From Apostichopus japonicus (lineage: Eukaryota > Echinodermata > Holothuroidea > Aspidochirotida > Stichopodidae), in contig NC_092574.1 of the NCBI RefSeq assembly GCF_037975245.1, positions 23,129,713 through 23,193,712 on the forward strand: a DNA stretch of 64,000 nucleotides, read 5' to 3'. Both the position numbers and the translations under genes were made by a program. How positions within the stretch are numbered: the first letter of the stretch is position 1; every line of letters starts with the position of its first letter. Below the pieces are notes generated by a model, which worked only from the letters and a program-made list of their open reading frames with translations, made no database searches and was not told the origin of the DNA. This document shows positions 45,601 to 57,109 of the stretch, in pieces.

Positions 45601-48600
45601 CATCTTTCTTTCCTTTTCGTTTCTCTCTCTTGTTCTCTCTCTCTTTTCTTGTTTTATTTGTGGAGATTTATGACTGTAGCTATTAACATCCCTCCCACTA
45701 CAATAATTGATCTTTTAACGAAACGCTTCACAGGCATTCTGATCAGGAGTCCCTCGGTAAAGGACTGGTTTCCTGTTTGTCTGTGCATGGCTAAACATTG
45801 ATTGATGTGTGTTGAACAGCAAGCACACCACGACAACGATATTAGAAAATTTCATGTCAATGCACACAGTTAGTGGTAAGATAGACTATGTAGGCTCTTT
45901 GATGGTTTATAGAATTTTCAAAGAATGTGAGAGTTGAGTGTTGTTTACAGATCACACTGAAATATTCACAACAACAATAACAACAACTATAATTAGAAGA
46001 CAGATAACGATGATGACAATAATAACAAACAAGGTGTTTAAGTACTACAGATCACAGTCAAACAATCATAATCATAATCTTGGTTTCCTTTACGTAATTC
46101 CTTTATGTAATTTCCGTTATGTAATTCTTTAGTTATACTTAACCAAAGACTAAGAGAGTACCTGGGATGAATTTGTCCAACTTCAAGAAAACGATCAGTT
46201 ATATTATGTAAATATGTGGAGTTATTGGAGACGCAATGGGAGAGGGTTATGATGTATTCATGCCACAAACACACTAGATCCCCAATCTCCAAAGTGGATA
46301 CACAAGTAGGTCAATCCATGCATTGTTACGATGTTAGAGCAGGCATATGGTAAGGAAATTTATCTGTAATTGGCCACTGGTTCGAGATGCATTCAGCATC
46401 AACTGTTTTTCACCCGTGTGTTAACCTCTTGACTAGACTCCACATGTCACTTCAACACCTGTTTCATATGGAATAACATCTCATAGTCCAAACAAATTTC
46501 TATTCTTTTCTTTTTTCATGTGGTACAACAAATCGCTTTTAATGTTCGAATCATTCAGTGTCAGATTAGCTATTCAACTTGATCAGACTGAAAAGCAAAA
46601 TGTAAACTTATAATTTAGAAGGGAAAGGACAAAATCTTGTTGATGAAATGAAGAAAGGACAGGGTCATCTTAACTGAAGCTCTTCCATCCCTTCCTAACT
46701 CTCCCTTCCTGACTCTACCTTAACCCCCCCCCCAAAAAAAAAACCCCTCCTCCTCCCTGGGTCATCAACTAGACTTGCTACAAATGTGTTTTTAATTCTA
46801 TAAGAGCTCTCCTAGTGTTCCTAACATTGCAAATTCTTCTCAGACAGAACTGAGTCACAATGTCAAATTAAGCCACAGTTAAACTCCCAGTCTAAAAGTC
46901 AAGAGGTTAAGGAACACTAACATAGTTCAAAATGGATCAAACACATGAGGAGAACAGGTCACCAGTACGAGAGTGCATAAGCTACGAGGAGACAGGTGGA
47001 TGAGGATAGGAAGTTAATAATATCATGCCAAGGATGAAAAATGCATAAATATATGCAACGCTGACATTCTTGTCACAAACATTGAGCAAAGGTGACCATT
47101 CTTGGAATTTCTGGCATATTAAGTGCTAGTGATTATCCTCAAGTATATATTTGATTCTGACCAGTGGTGATACTAAAGCATTTACAATCTGGCCAAATCA
47201 AAACATTTCTTGATCTGTCTGTATGGCGAGGAGAATAGCAGTCAATGTACAGCAGAAATGAAGAACATTGATAACTATCAAATTGAAGAGACAAATTCCT
47301 TTACAATTCTGTAGATAAATACATAGAAAGCAGATGTATAGCTTGGTATGCCTCAAGAGCCCAGGAGAAGTGAACGTTGTTCCTTTACATGTCATTGCAC
47401 CCTCAAAGGCACTATTTGGAACTCATTAATGCTTAATTAAACTTTCCCATTTGTGCAGCAGATCTTCTCGTTGACTGCACTGACAGTGCTGATAACTGCA
47501 ACATTAATCAAAATCATGTCATCGTCAGCTTTTTCCACACACATGGCGCTAAAATCTGCTCGAATAATAATATTGCACCTGCTTCCAAAAGATATGGATG
47601 TCATAGGAGACAAAGATGATTAATTCTGGGTACAGGTGCTCTGAACTAGGTTTATATATACCGAGGTGGTATCTATCGACTAAGGGGAACGTTAATTACA
47701 CACATGGATGAGGAGGAGGTGCAAAGGTTACCGACCAGCTGGGGGTATCAAAGTTCATAACCAGGTTGACTTCTTCACCTTCGCTGTTTCAGTTGTTAAT
47801 AATGACAACTAAGAGAAATTAGGCAATTATGACCTTCATTCATTAATAATTAGTTACAAAATGGCAACATTAATGAGCAGATGATATTCATCTATGCCAT
47901 CCAAATGACTAGAGTTTGCACACAAACAGGATCCAGATCAAGTGTCTCTTACTGTATGTAGTTTATCGAAACTTGCAGAGGTAATGCATCTATCTAAAGC
48001 CACTACAAAATATTTGATTACGGGGAAACTGATAACAGAATCTTAAAGTAGTATGAGTACGCAGGCATTAAGTTGTTTGCACCCATGACTTTCCCTATTT
48101 CATTCTTCCTTCTTGTTTACCATATATATCTCTTCTGGCTTACAAAAAACATAATTTCAGAATGTAAATTTGAGTCTTTGAAATACAATCTTGCTAAGGC
48201 ATTAAGACCAACAGAGTAAAAGAGGAATTAACCATCCATTCTGTTTAGAGAATGCTTGATAAGACTAAGACTAAGTACAAAATTACATTAGTTGGGGAAC
48301 CACCCAATATAGCTATTTAAATTAAATATGCAACTCATATCACAAATATACCATAACAAAGTTGGCATGTTATTATGTAACTTTATGCTGTACAAAACAC
48401 ATTGTGATAACTTATAAGTACTAAATTAATACTAGTTCCATATATTACAAACATATATACTACATATATTATATTACATATATAACATAGTAGTAATACT
48501 TGCAACTTATATTTACCAAGTTTCACTTTCAAACAAATAAACTCAAATACTAAGTGTAATGTTCCATAAAAAAAATTCTTTTCACGTCAACAAACTATAA

Positions 48601-49499
48601 AGTGGAATTAACTGATGATATAATTGTTAGAAAATTTCACTATTTCTGCAAAATTATTATTATGTAATGACTCTACGGATTTTAGGTATAACTGCTACGT
48701 AATTGTTGTTGAACTCTAGGCTAACTGTTGATCTGTCATTTAGAAGCTCTAGATCTGTTATCGACAAACGTAGTGTAACTGTCCTGTTCCCATGTAGTTG
48801 AACAGAGTAAGATGTCACCACAGAATAAACAGACTTATTTTGCACGAACATATCTGACTTAATTTGTAAATATAGAAACTGCTTGAAATACAAACGAGCT
48901 GTGACATGATTTTCTTTCTGCCTTTATTTTGTTCTCTATTTTATCCCTGACTTGTGACTGTGTCACGGTGTGAGTGCATTTGTTTCTAACTCACGCATAA
49001 TTTCAGTGTTCTGTTGGATCAATTATGTTCTAACAATGAACAGTTTATAATCATTCAAGTATAGTCATTACTGTGACGTGAGGCAAATTTTGCAATATGG
49101 TTTGACATGCACAACTGGTTTGCTATAAAAGAAAATATATAAAACCATGATGAAGGTATCATTTGTGAGGTCTCTTGACAGATTTACAACATTTCACTCA
49201 AAACTACAGTTGCAAAAGGACATGGGAGGGGGGGGTGGGGGGAAGGAAGTTCTACCACCCTTAATGGTAATCATTTATTCTCAATTCAAATTATTTATTT
49301 ATTCTCAATTATAAAGGCCATAAAGGTTATGGCAACTTTTTTACCCAAAACAGATTTGTATAGAGTCCTATGGCCCTGGCAACAAACACTAGCTCTATTC
49401 AATACTGTTTGTCTGTTATTGCCAGTTCTTCAATGTAAGGATGACTCACCATAAATGGCATTGATATGTCATAAACAATATGTCACACTGAAAAGTATT
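42697..49499. other. Non-coding, no firm gene
   Basis: AT-rich sequence with a TAAATAAATAAATAAA run near 44437-44455, pyrimidine-rich patches at 45362-45405 and 45605-45655, A/C runs at 46725-46745 and TA-rich DNA near 48440-48490. The longest frames (91 codons at 44608-44883 minus, starting at TTG; 99 codons at 44168-44467 minus) have no recognisable domain. Copies of a GAGCAA(A/G)GGTGACCATT motif occur here (47085) and at 33003. No RNA gene is recognised. Confidence 0.4.
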
Positions 49500-49935
49500 G
49501 CATAATATTATTACTAGTCAGTCTAAAATATTCAAATATTTGCCCCCAATACTCTATCAGCTTCACTGGTTGCTTGTGGAGTCAAGAGTTATTATCTTCA
49601 TTTTTCGGGGTATTACTACGGACTTTGCTCCTTTCTATATCAGTGAGCTACTGCATCCCCCATCAACCTATCAGAAGTTTCAGTAGTTCTAATAAAAAGA
49701 CCTTGTTATTCCCACAACTCGACCGACCGCAATCAAACAGGGATCTTTCTTTTAGTCAATTTGGCCTATTTCCTTGAAATTCTCTGTTTTTTCTATGAAA
49801 AGTTTGATTTCGGTTGTTAGCTTTAATTAAAGAAAGACATTTTTTAGTCTTTGTGAAGCGCTTTAGATCGTTGTTCTTCTGGAGTTGTACTCAATGCTAT
49901 ACAAATATATTACTATTACTATTATTATTATTGTT
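49500..49935 (+). pseudogene. CR1/L2-like LINE 3' remnant, second copy
   Basis: Frame translation gives PILYQLHWLLVESRVIIFIF followed by FAPFYISELLHPP, matching the L.HWLPV..R..FK....P.YISELL signature near the C-terminus of CR1/L2 ORF2. The trailer ends with GTGAAGCGCTTTAGATCG, CTATACAAATATATTACTA and (TTA)n, the usual 3' end of this clade. It is 5'-truncated and non-functional. The TTA array marks the 3' end at about 49935. Confidence 0.8.
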
Positions 49936-50196
49936 ATTGTTATTATTAACTTTGAAACCAATATATTGTACACTGTAATTCACTCGTCATTACTCAGCAA
50001 AATGGCTTTCAACAATATAATCTTCTTTAAAGGCATTCGTGAAATTGCTGTTATCTTCCTTGTTGCTTTGTTAAATGTTGCTTTCTTTCTTATTTTTTTT
50101 TTCCCTTTCCTTTATTCTTTCTTAAACTTACAAACACTAAAGCCATAAAGCCTTCAACAAAGTGTGGATCTATGAATGAGAGGGCCAAGACCTGAA
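49936..50196. other. Short non-coding spacer
   Basis: T-rich DNA between the LINE remnant and the large inverted repeat. No supported feature. Confidence 0.5.
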
Positions 50197-51048
50197 TTAG
50201 TCAGGTGGCTTAGCAACAATTTTCAGGCTTAACGTTACCGGCCGGACAAAAGTACCAAATTTGGCATGGAGTTTCTTTTCGACCTATCTATCGATTTTAT
50301 CCGTGGAACCCACTTTATCGGTTCCGATTTTTCAAGATGGCGGCCAAAATCCAAGATGGCCGCCAGAAAAAAAGGAAATGTCATATATCTGGCTGTAAAA
50401 ATCGGAGATGAACAAATGAGGGGTCAATTAAGGGGTTTCCGAGCTCACTGAAACAGATGATGGTCATGGTATGTTGCTTGGGCCACCCACTTCCAAGATG
50501 GCGGCCAGAGTCCAAGATGGCCCCCTGGATAAAAAGGAAATTTCATATATTCAATCCCCAAACCCCCTGTGCCCTTTTCTGATCGGGACCATCAAACCTT
50601 CCGTCCTCAAACGTGTAAATGAAACCGGGCTAGCACCCTGACTATATGTTATGGCTGGTATTCTAATTGTCACTTTGGCTCAGGAAGCTACTTAGGACTT
50701 ATTGGGGAACTTTGAGGTGTGATCGGCCGTGGATAGACACTGACGCAAAGCTGGTTATTATATGGGAGTTACGAGTGTCATGTAAGACTGATTACATTGA
50801 GTCAACTATATAATAGGGTAACTTGAGGGAAAACAGACCAGATGTGAATACCGACTCATTGAGAGATTTTGTACGATTGTGCACCCTTCATAAACACAAC
50901 GTCAATTGTGCGAACAACACACGCTTAAGTCAGGTCACTAGTCATCTGAGGTATTTAGGTCGTTCTTTTCGAACCTGTACTCCAGGGCTGCTATTAGCGA
51001 GGATCTCCAGGAAGACTTGTTGTCTGGTATAGACAAGCCCCCCCCCCC
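50197..51048 (+). repeat. Left arm of the long inverted repeat
   Basis: Reverse complement of 52783-53727 with scattered substitutions and one missing tandem unit. The inner part (50950-51037) encodes, on the plus strand, FFSNLYSRAAISEDLQEDLL, a piece of LINE RT that also appears on the minus strand in the right arm. The segment 50886-50950 recurs in direct orientation just inside the loop (51049-51113). Confidence 0.88.
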
Positions 51049-51116
51049 TTCATAAACACATACCAATTCTGCGAACAACACACGCTAAGTCGGGTCGCCA
51101 GTCATCTGAGGTCAAC

Positions 51117-52920
51117 CAATAACACTAATAACCAAAACAACAACAATAACAACCAATAACACCAATAATGAAGGCGTGAAACCATCATTCCCACACCACC
51201 CGGACAAAGGGACACTCCAGCAAAAGGTGTTGCATAGTCCTGATGGCTTTACAGCCCACACAGGGACAAATCCCATTACCTAATCGCCACCTGACTAGGC
51301 AAAAATGGTTAGTGATGAGGACCCCATGTGCAATCCTCCTCGCCAAGTCCCGGAGACGGCTATCTAGTGACTTACAACACACAGAACACCACACATTTGG
51401 AGAGATGGCGGTTTGGCAAGCCGAGGGGGCCACGTTCAGCAGAACATCTGGCCCACCCTCCTCTTTGATTCTACAAAGTGAGTCACCAATCTGAGTATAC
51501 ACCCCGAAGGGCGTGTCGCCTTTGGCCGGTTATTGGAAAAGGATCCGGGCCAGTAGTGGCGAAAAAGAAAACCACCCCAGAACCTAACAAAAAAGGCAAA
51601 CGAGGGATTCTCAAACGCAACGAAAAAACCTTTCAAAAGGAGAAAGCGCAGTTAAGATGGTAGGTGGACCAAACCATGCCCACCCGCTCAAGGGGGTCTT
51701 TTACAGAACGGTCCTTTTGAGAAGGTTTGGTTTGCACTTTCCACAAATGAAATAAAAAATGATCCTCTCCAATCGCACCAAGGCATAATCTGGTGCAGCG
51801 ATCACCGTACCAGGATACCAAAGTAGAGGAACAATAAAACGATTGACAACTGTAACCTTCCCAGGGAGGGAGAGTCACCTCCGATTGAATGTGTCGAGCC
51901 TTGCCTCCACCTGATCAGCCTTCTCGGCCCAAGTGGTGACCTCCGGGGCACCATAACCTAGCCAGATGCCGATTACCCTGATCATGACATCTGACCAAGT
52001 AGCATCGAATGGGAGGGATTGGCCACGCCAACCTCCTGAATGCAGCCCTTTGGTCTTGGACTTGTTAAGTCTGGCACCAGTAGCCTCTTGGAAGGTGGCC
52101 AAAACCTTCGATAAAGGCTTGAAGGAGACGAGGTCCGACACAATACAAGTGACGTCATCGGCATATTGCACGCATTTAACTCTAGCCCCACCCGGTACAT
52201 TGAAAGGTCGAAACCCCAAGCATCTGTCCAGCGAGGTACTGAGCGTTTCGCTGAAGAGAACATACAACAACGGGGAGAGGGGACAACCCTGACGGACTCC
52301 CCTTCGAACCGGGAAGGGACCAGAAGTAAATCCGTTAACAGTGACCATGCTCGTGACGTCCTTATATAGTAACGAGACCCAACGTATAAACACTGAGTTC
52401 AATCCGAAGGACTCGCACAGCACAAGTCTGGAGAGGACCTACAATATCCGGCATCACATCCGCTAAGCGATTTCCTAATGCTTTGGCCAGGATTTTGTAG
52501 TCCAGATTTAACAGCGTTATTGTACGCCTATTAGGGTCCAAAGGGTCTCCCACTTTGGGAGGAGAACAATATTTCCAGCCCTCTGTATTTGGCTCATGTA
52601 ATTCAACTGGAAAGCGGTAGCGAACACGTCTCTAAAGTCCCCACCGAGAACCTCCCAGAAGGTCCTATAGAACTCAGCAGGGAGGCCATCGGGACCGGGG
52701 ACTTTCCCTTCTTCATCGCTGCAACCGCTGTCCAGAGCTCACCAACGGAGAGATTCGAACCCAAGCTATCGTTTTACTATGAGGGGGGGGGGGCCTTGTC
52801 TATACCAGACAACAAGTTTTCCTGGAGATCCTCGCTAACAGTAGCCCTGGGGTACAGGTTCGAAAAGAATGGCTTAAATACCTCAGATGCCTAGTGACCT
52901 GCTTAGCGTGTGTTGTTCCC
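51117..52920 (-). pseudogene. Tx1/L1-like LINE ORF2 fragment, decayed
   Basis: Conceptual translation on the minus strand gives, with several frameshifts and stops, the N-terminal RT (FKPFFSNLYPRATVSEDL; LLNLDYKILAKALGNRLADV), the palm (FIRWVSLLYKDVTSMVTVNG, RRGVRQGCPLSPLLYVLFSE) with catalytic YADD at about 52160, and a C-terminal zinc-binding region near 51240-51340 (CPCVGCKAIRTMQHLLLECP). RRGVRQGCPLSPLL and LDYKILAKAL fit the L1/Tx1 group. The endonuclease part is missing. The 3' end runs into a TTG/ATT-rich microsatellite at 51117-51170, consistent with a genuine LINE tail. A G run breaks the reading at 52783-52793. Confidence 0.85.
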
Positions 52921-53727
52921 ACAATTGACGTTGTGTTTATGAAGGGTGCACAATCGTACAAAATCTCTCAATGAGTCGGTATTCACATCTGGTCTGTTTT
53001 CCCTCAAGTTACCCTATTATATAGTTGACTCAATGTAATCAGTCTTACATGACACTCGTATAACTCCCATATAATAACAGGTTTGCGACAGTGTCTATCC
53101 ACGGTCGATCACACCTCAAAGTTCCCCAATAAGTCCTAAGTGGCTTCCTGAACCAAAGTGACACAATTAGAATACCAGCCATAACATATAGTCAGGGTGC
53201 TAGCCCGGTTTCATTTACACGTTTGAGGACGGAAGGTTTGATGGTCCCGATCAGAAAAGGGCACAAGGGGGGTTTGGGAATGAATATAGGCTACATGAAA
53301 TTTCCTTTTTTTTCCAGGGGGCCATCTTGGATTCTGGCCGCCATCTTGGAAGTGGGTGGCCCAAGCAACATACCATGACCATCATCTGTTTCAGTGAGCT
53401 CGGAAACCCCTTAATTGACCACTCATTTGTTCATCTCCGATTTTTACAGCCAGATATATGACATTTCCTTTTTTTTCTGGCGGCCATCTTGGATTTTGGC
53501 CGCCATCTTGGAAGTGGGTTACTCAAGCAACATGCCATGATCATCATCTGTTTCAGTGACCCCGTAAACACCTGAATTGACCCCTCATTTGTTCATCTCC
53601 GATTTTTACAGCCAGTTATATGACATTTCCTTTTTTTTTTCGATAGATAGGTCGAAAAGAAACTCCATGCCAAATTTGGTACTTTTGTCCGGCCGGTAAC
53701 GTTAAAGTTGCTAAGCCACCTGACTAA
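52783..53727 (-). repeat. Right arm of the long inverted repeat
   Basis: Inverted counterpart of 50197-51048. It contains two tandem copies (about 53318-53460 and 53470-53640) of the unit with GGCGGCCATCTTGGATT and CATCATCTGTTTCAGTGA, where the left arm has a single complete one plus a partial. The inner 120 bp continue without a break into the LINE RT of the loop. Confidence 0.88.
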
Positions 53728-54012
53728 ATGGGTTGGAGAAATTAAAACACACACTGTCATGAATTTATATGTTGTATTTAAGATTTGTATTGACCAAACA
53801 AGGAGTGATCTGTTTAATGCCAAACATTGTGATGTTTATCCACATAAACACAAACTACTGTTTTCCTAATGTAAATAAAGATCTGTAATTACTTGGGATG
53901 ATAACAAAAAGTCTATATAAACAATTAAGTGATCAGCCATGCCCTAACTCACCCTCAATAAGCCTTGGTAACATTTGAGAAGGCAAGGGCAAGTGAGCAC
54001 ATCGGCATGAAA
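53728..54012. other. Short non-coding spacer
   Basis: Unique sequence between the palindrome and the DIRS remnant. Nothing is recognised. Confidence 0.5.
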
Positions 54013-54290
54013 TATTCCTAACTTACTGGTTTGGATATTTACGAGTGATGATATTACCTGTCTCCCCACAATCTTAGCACTCTCATTCTACCATGCCTTG
54101 ACTGAACTGGTAACCTTTTATCACTGTGGGCCCTGTATGACTGACCCCCTCTGGTCAATGTCCTTCCTTCTCATTCTACCATCCAAGGTGTCTACATCAT
54201 TTTTTTTTTATGGATTCTACCTAATTTGATCGGAATGGTTCCTAGGATCCTTGTTTGACATTTCAATGGGGTGGCTGGGTTTGTATTATC
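54013..54290 (+). mobile_element. Decayed DIRS terminal-repeat remnant
   Basis: The first 120 bases match the left tip and core of the DIRS element at 8675, in the same strand orientation: ACTTACTGGTTTGGATATTT, ACGAGTGA, TTACCTGTCTCC, CACAA.CTTAGCAC and CATTCTAC. The following CTCATTCTACCAT..GTGTCTACA instead matches sequence just inside the right (5') terminal repeat near 15055-15080. It is therefore the 5' end of a related DIRS copy carrying a left-type tip. Similarity fades by about 54200, with a possible further match (GGGTGGCTGGG) to 54290. No coding sequence remains. Confidence 0.8.
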
Positions 54291-56196
54291 TCACAATGAA
54301 CCATGACATTACCTTAACTCATGTACGTTTTTATCACTAGCCTATCAGTTATTGGTGTTCAATATAAAACAATAAATTACTACACCCTCAGCAGTGTAGT
54401 GCTGTATAGCAACCTGTTGTTATACAAATTATGAAGTTTCTTCTAAAAAGCCAAGACTTTTTTTTCTTCTGCTTTCTCATGAGGGAATAAAAAGCAAATG
54501 ATGTATCTCATTGCCTTTTCTTATTCTTGGAACCTAATTTACACTTTGGTAAATGCATATGCATGAAGTTTTCTCAGTTTCCTTTTCGTACTGTAATATT
54601 TGCATGATACCTACGACATCTGCTGTTAATTGGTAATTAATGAGACAACGTACAGATGTTTCTGACTCAATGAAAGTAAATAACTAATGAGTGAATTAAT
54701 CAATGTAATTTAAATGGCTCCAATAGTTCCATCAACATTCTTATTGATCAAACACAAACCTCACGTACCCCAACTGTTACATTTAAAGAAGTTTTTCTCA
54801 GTTGTAGCTATGTAACAATGGAATAACAGAGCAAATAAAGAAGAAACATCAGAATATTTTATACAATGACTCATTTAATGGTCATCAGTATTGCCACGAT
54901 AATATGCAAGAAATTGCTACCAGACTAGGCTGCTGTAATTTGCAATTGGTAGAATTGGAAGGATGAGGTGATAGACGTTGACCTGGAGGAGAGCCAATTG
55001 GGGGGAGGGGTGGGGAGCAGTGCTGGAAGGTAACGAGTGAATACGCTATGTAGATGGGAGAGTGCAATAGTAGAGTAGAGACAGGTAAGAGAGGAATGCA
55101 GTAAATTCAAGTAATGACCACTTTATATTCAAACTTAGACAATCAGCATCCAACATATATTTTGCCCTCAGCAAGACATCTACTTCCCCGTCAATGTTTG
55201 GGAAACATTCAGAGGGTCTAAAACCTAAAGAAAAGTTACTTCTTTTCTTTTCTTTTCATGGAAACATCATCAAAACGTTTTAGCATACAAAAATTCAGAG
55301 GTACATTAGTGTGACCTTTGAGTTGATATGTAATAACACTGTGACTTTATCATTCCATGACAATTGTTTCCACCTGGTTGAAATATTTTCCTGCTGTGCT
55401 TACCTGAGTTCACTGTAAGTACGATGAAAACATGCTTAAATCCTGCTTTGAAGACTCCAGTTTACCACGGAACTGATATTTCCACGAAAATGCACAACAA
55501 CACACAAAAAATATCAATGATTAGCCTGTCTCTTGATGTTCTTGTCCACATTAGAACATTTCATCAAATTAACCAGCCTTTCATTCCATTCTTACCACAG
55601 AGTGGCTACTACTTGTTCCTACATAAACCCCTCCAGAGTAAAACAAATTAAGCAAGCTGTTTCAATTGATGTTCTAGAGAAACAGTTTCAGTTTTGTTTT
55701 CAATAAATTTAGAGGGATTGCATTTAGCATATAGGGAAGGACTTGCATGAATATATTATTGACAAATGCAATGTGTTGACATATCACCTTCACATCATGT
55801 ATGAATATGGTAGTCTATACATATGTCATATAAGTTACATATTCCAGTTGCAAACTTTGTGGCATTCTGAACAAACGATTAAAGGGATAGTCTGCTGGCT
55901 AGCCTGGCTGAAGTTGATTGCTTGATACAGCCAGTTGGCTTTTGAGATTACTTGCCATAAAATTTGCTCAATATTCCACCTGTCTGACTGATGTAGAGCG
56001 AGTGAGTTAAATTTGTCTAAGAATTAAAGTGAGAACCAGAAAAGACCAGATATGTCCATCTGAAAATTTACTGGTAAAGAGTTTACAGTATAGAATTTTT
56101 ATTCCAAAATGTTTCAGAATCCAGAAAGACAGTCTTCCTAGGTGAAATATAGACACACAGTTGGATGTATGAACATATGGAAAATTCCTATTACTA
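54291..56196. other. Non-coding, no gene seen
   Basis: AT-rich sequence. A GTAAGC donor-like site on the minus strand near 55400 follows only very short possible exons. Nothing else is recognised. Confidence 0.4.
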
Positions 56197-56846
56197 ATTT
56201 TGAGCTAGCAAATCAGCTCTGCCACCAACAATCCCTTTAATAATTGTTATTAATGAGGGAGTTATTACACGACCTTGTTTATACACTGTGCCATATTTTA
56301 ACAACAACTTATTGTCAAAGCCAAAGTCATCTAGTATAAATGACAGAGAATAAGCCAAGTTTGCAACCATTTAAGATAACCTGTTGACCCCTTGAAGCTC
56401 ACAGCTGAAAACTTGGTAAGGGCCACTTGAGTCTGTTAAAGGCAAGTTTGATCAACTATTTGAAGCAGATTTCATTTCCTAGATAACTATATATGTGTAG
56501 TTGAAGATCAATTGAGATCTATTTCATATTGGGCCCCCATTCACTAAACTGGACTGCAATTGACCAAAGTATGTAATAAAATCCTAGCATGGTAGAGCTT
56601 ACAGATTTAATTGTAGCTTTAATTTTGTAGTAAACATGTTCACAAGGATTACTAACTTTGACACATGGTGACCTCATGTGACCTCTACCAATTTCGAAGG
56701 GTTCTTGCACTCACTAATCTGGTTTTACATACTAAATATGAAGTTCCACAAATATGTACTTAATTTTGGAGTTATCATGTTTATAAGGTTTTACAGACTT
56801 TGACTTACATTGACCACAAATGACCTTTGACTCACTTCTTGATAGA
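56197..56846 (+). repeat. Dispersed repeat family A, copy 2
   Basis: Related to 2773-3712 over its length in the same orientation: TTTTGAGCTAG, TCCCTTTAATAATTGTT, TTGTTTATACAC, GATAACCTGTTGACC, the CTCATGTGACCTCTACCAAT segment and ACATACTAAATATGAAGTTC. It lacks the final roughly 200 bp of copy 1 and diverges by substitutions and indels. No coding content. Confidence 0.75.
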
Positions 56847-57109
56847 GGAAAAAAACATTTCTACCAACCAAAAAAATTGGCATCGTTATGAAATCCTCAA
56901 TACAGAGAACCTTGACAGGTTACTCAAACATTTCAAATGTATCAGGTTTCAAGGCTAAATCAACAAGAAGATTATAATTGAAAAGTAGAGCTTTTGAAGA
57001 AACAATTCCCATTATGAGATCACAGACCACCTACTGACATCCACACCAGGGAAGAAGGATGTTTAGTGAGTCAAAACAATTTACATTCATTCAAAGATCT
57101 CTTGAATTA

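Larger units (their letters stand above)
50197..53727. mobile_element. Foldback-like palindrome around a LINE relic
   Basis: The first 852 bp (50197-51048) and the last 945 bp (52783-53727) are inverted copies of each other. The tips read TTAGTCAGGTGGCTTAGCAAC on the left and its complement on the right, each flanked by a TA/TAA that could be a target duplication. The arms contain AAGATGGCGGCC / GGCCGCCATCTT blocks, followed by a unit with CGGAGATGAACAAATGAG; the right arm carries one extra unit, which accounts for most of the length difference. Both arms end at a homopolymer (C run 51038-51048; G run 52783-52793). The loop is a decayed minus-strand LINE. It could be a foldback transposon with a captured LINE or an inverted duplication formed during repair. 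No transposase frame is visible. Confidence 0.8.

Noticed and set aside
49449-49485. Minus-strand 37-nt exon with GTGAGT donor (CDILFMTYQCHL)
   Set aside because: Abuts a LINE remnant and the acceptor tract is weak; likely coincidental.
51966-52292. 108-codon plus-strand frame and other plus frames over the LINE relic
   Set aside because: Antisense shadows of the LINE RT.
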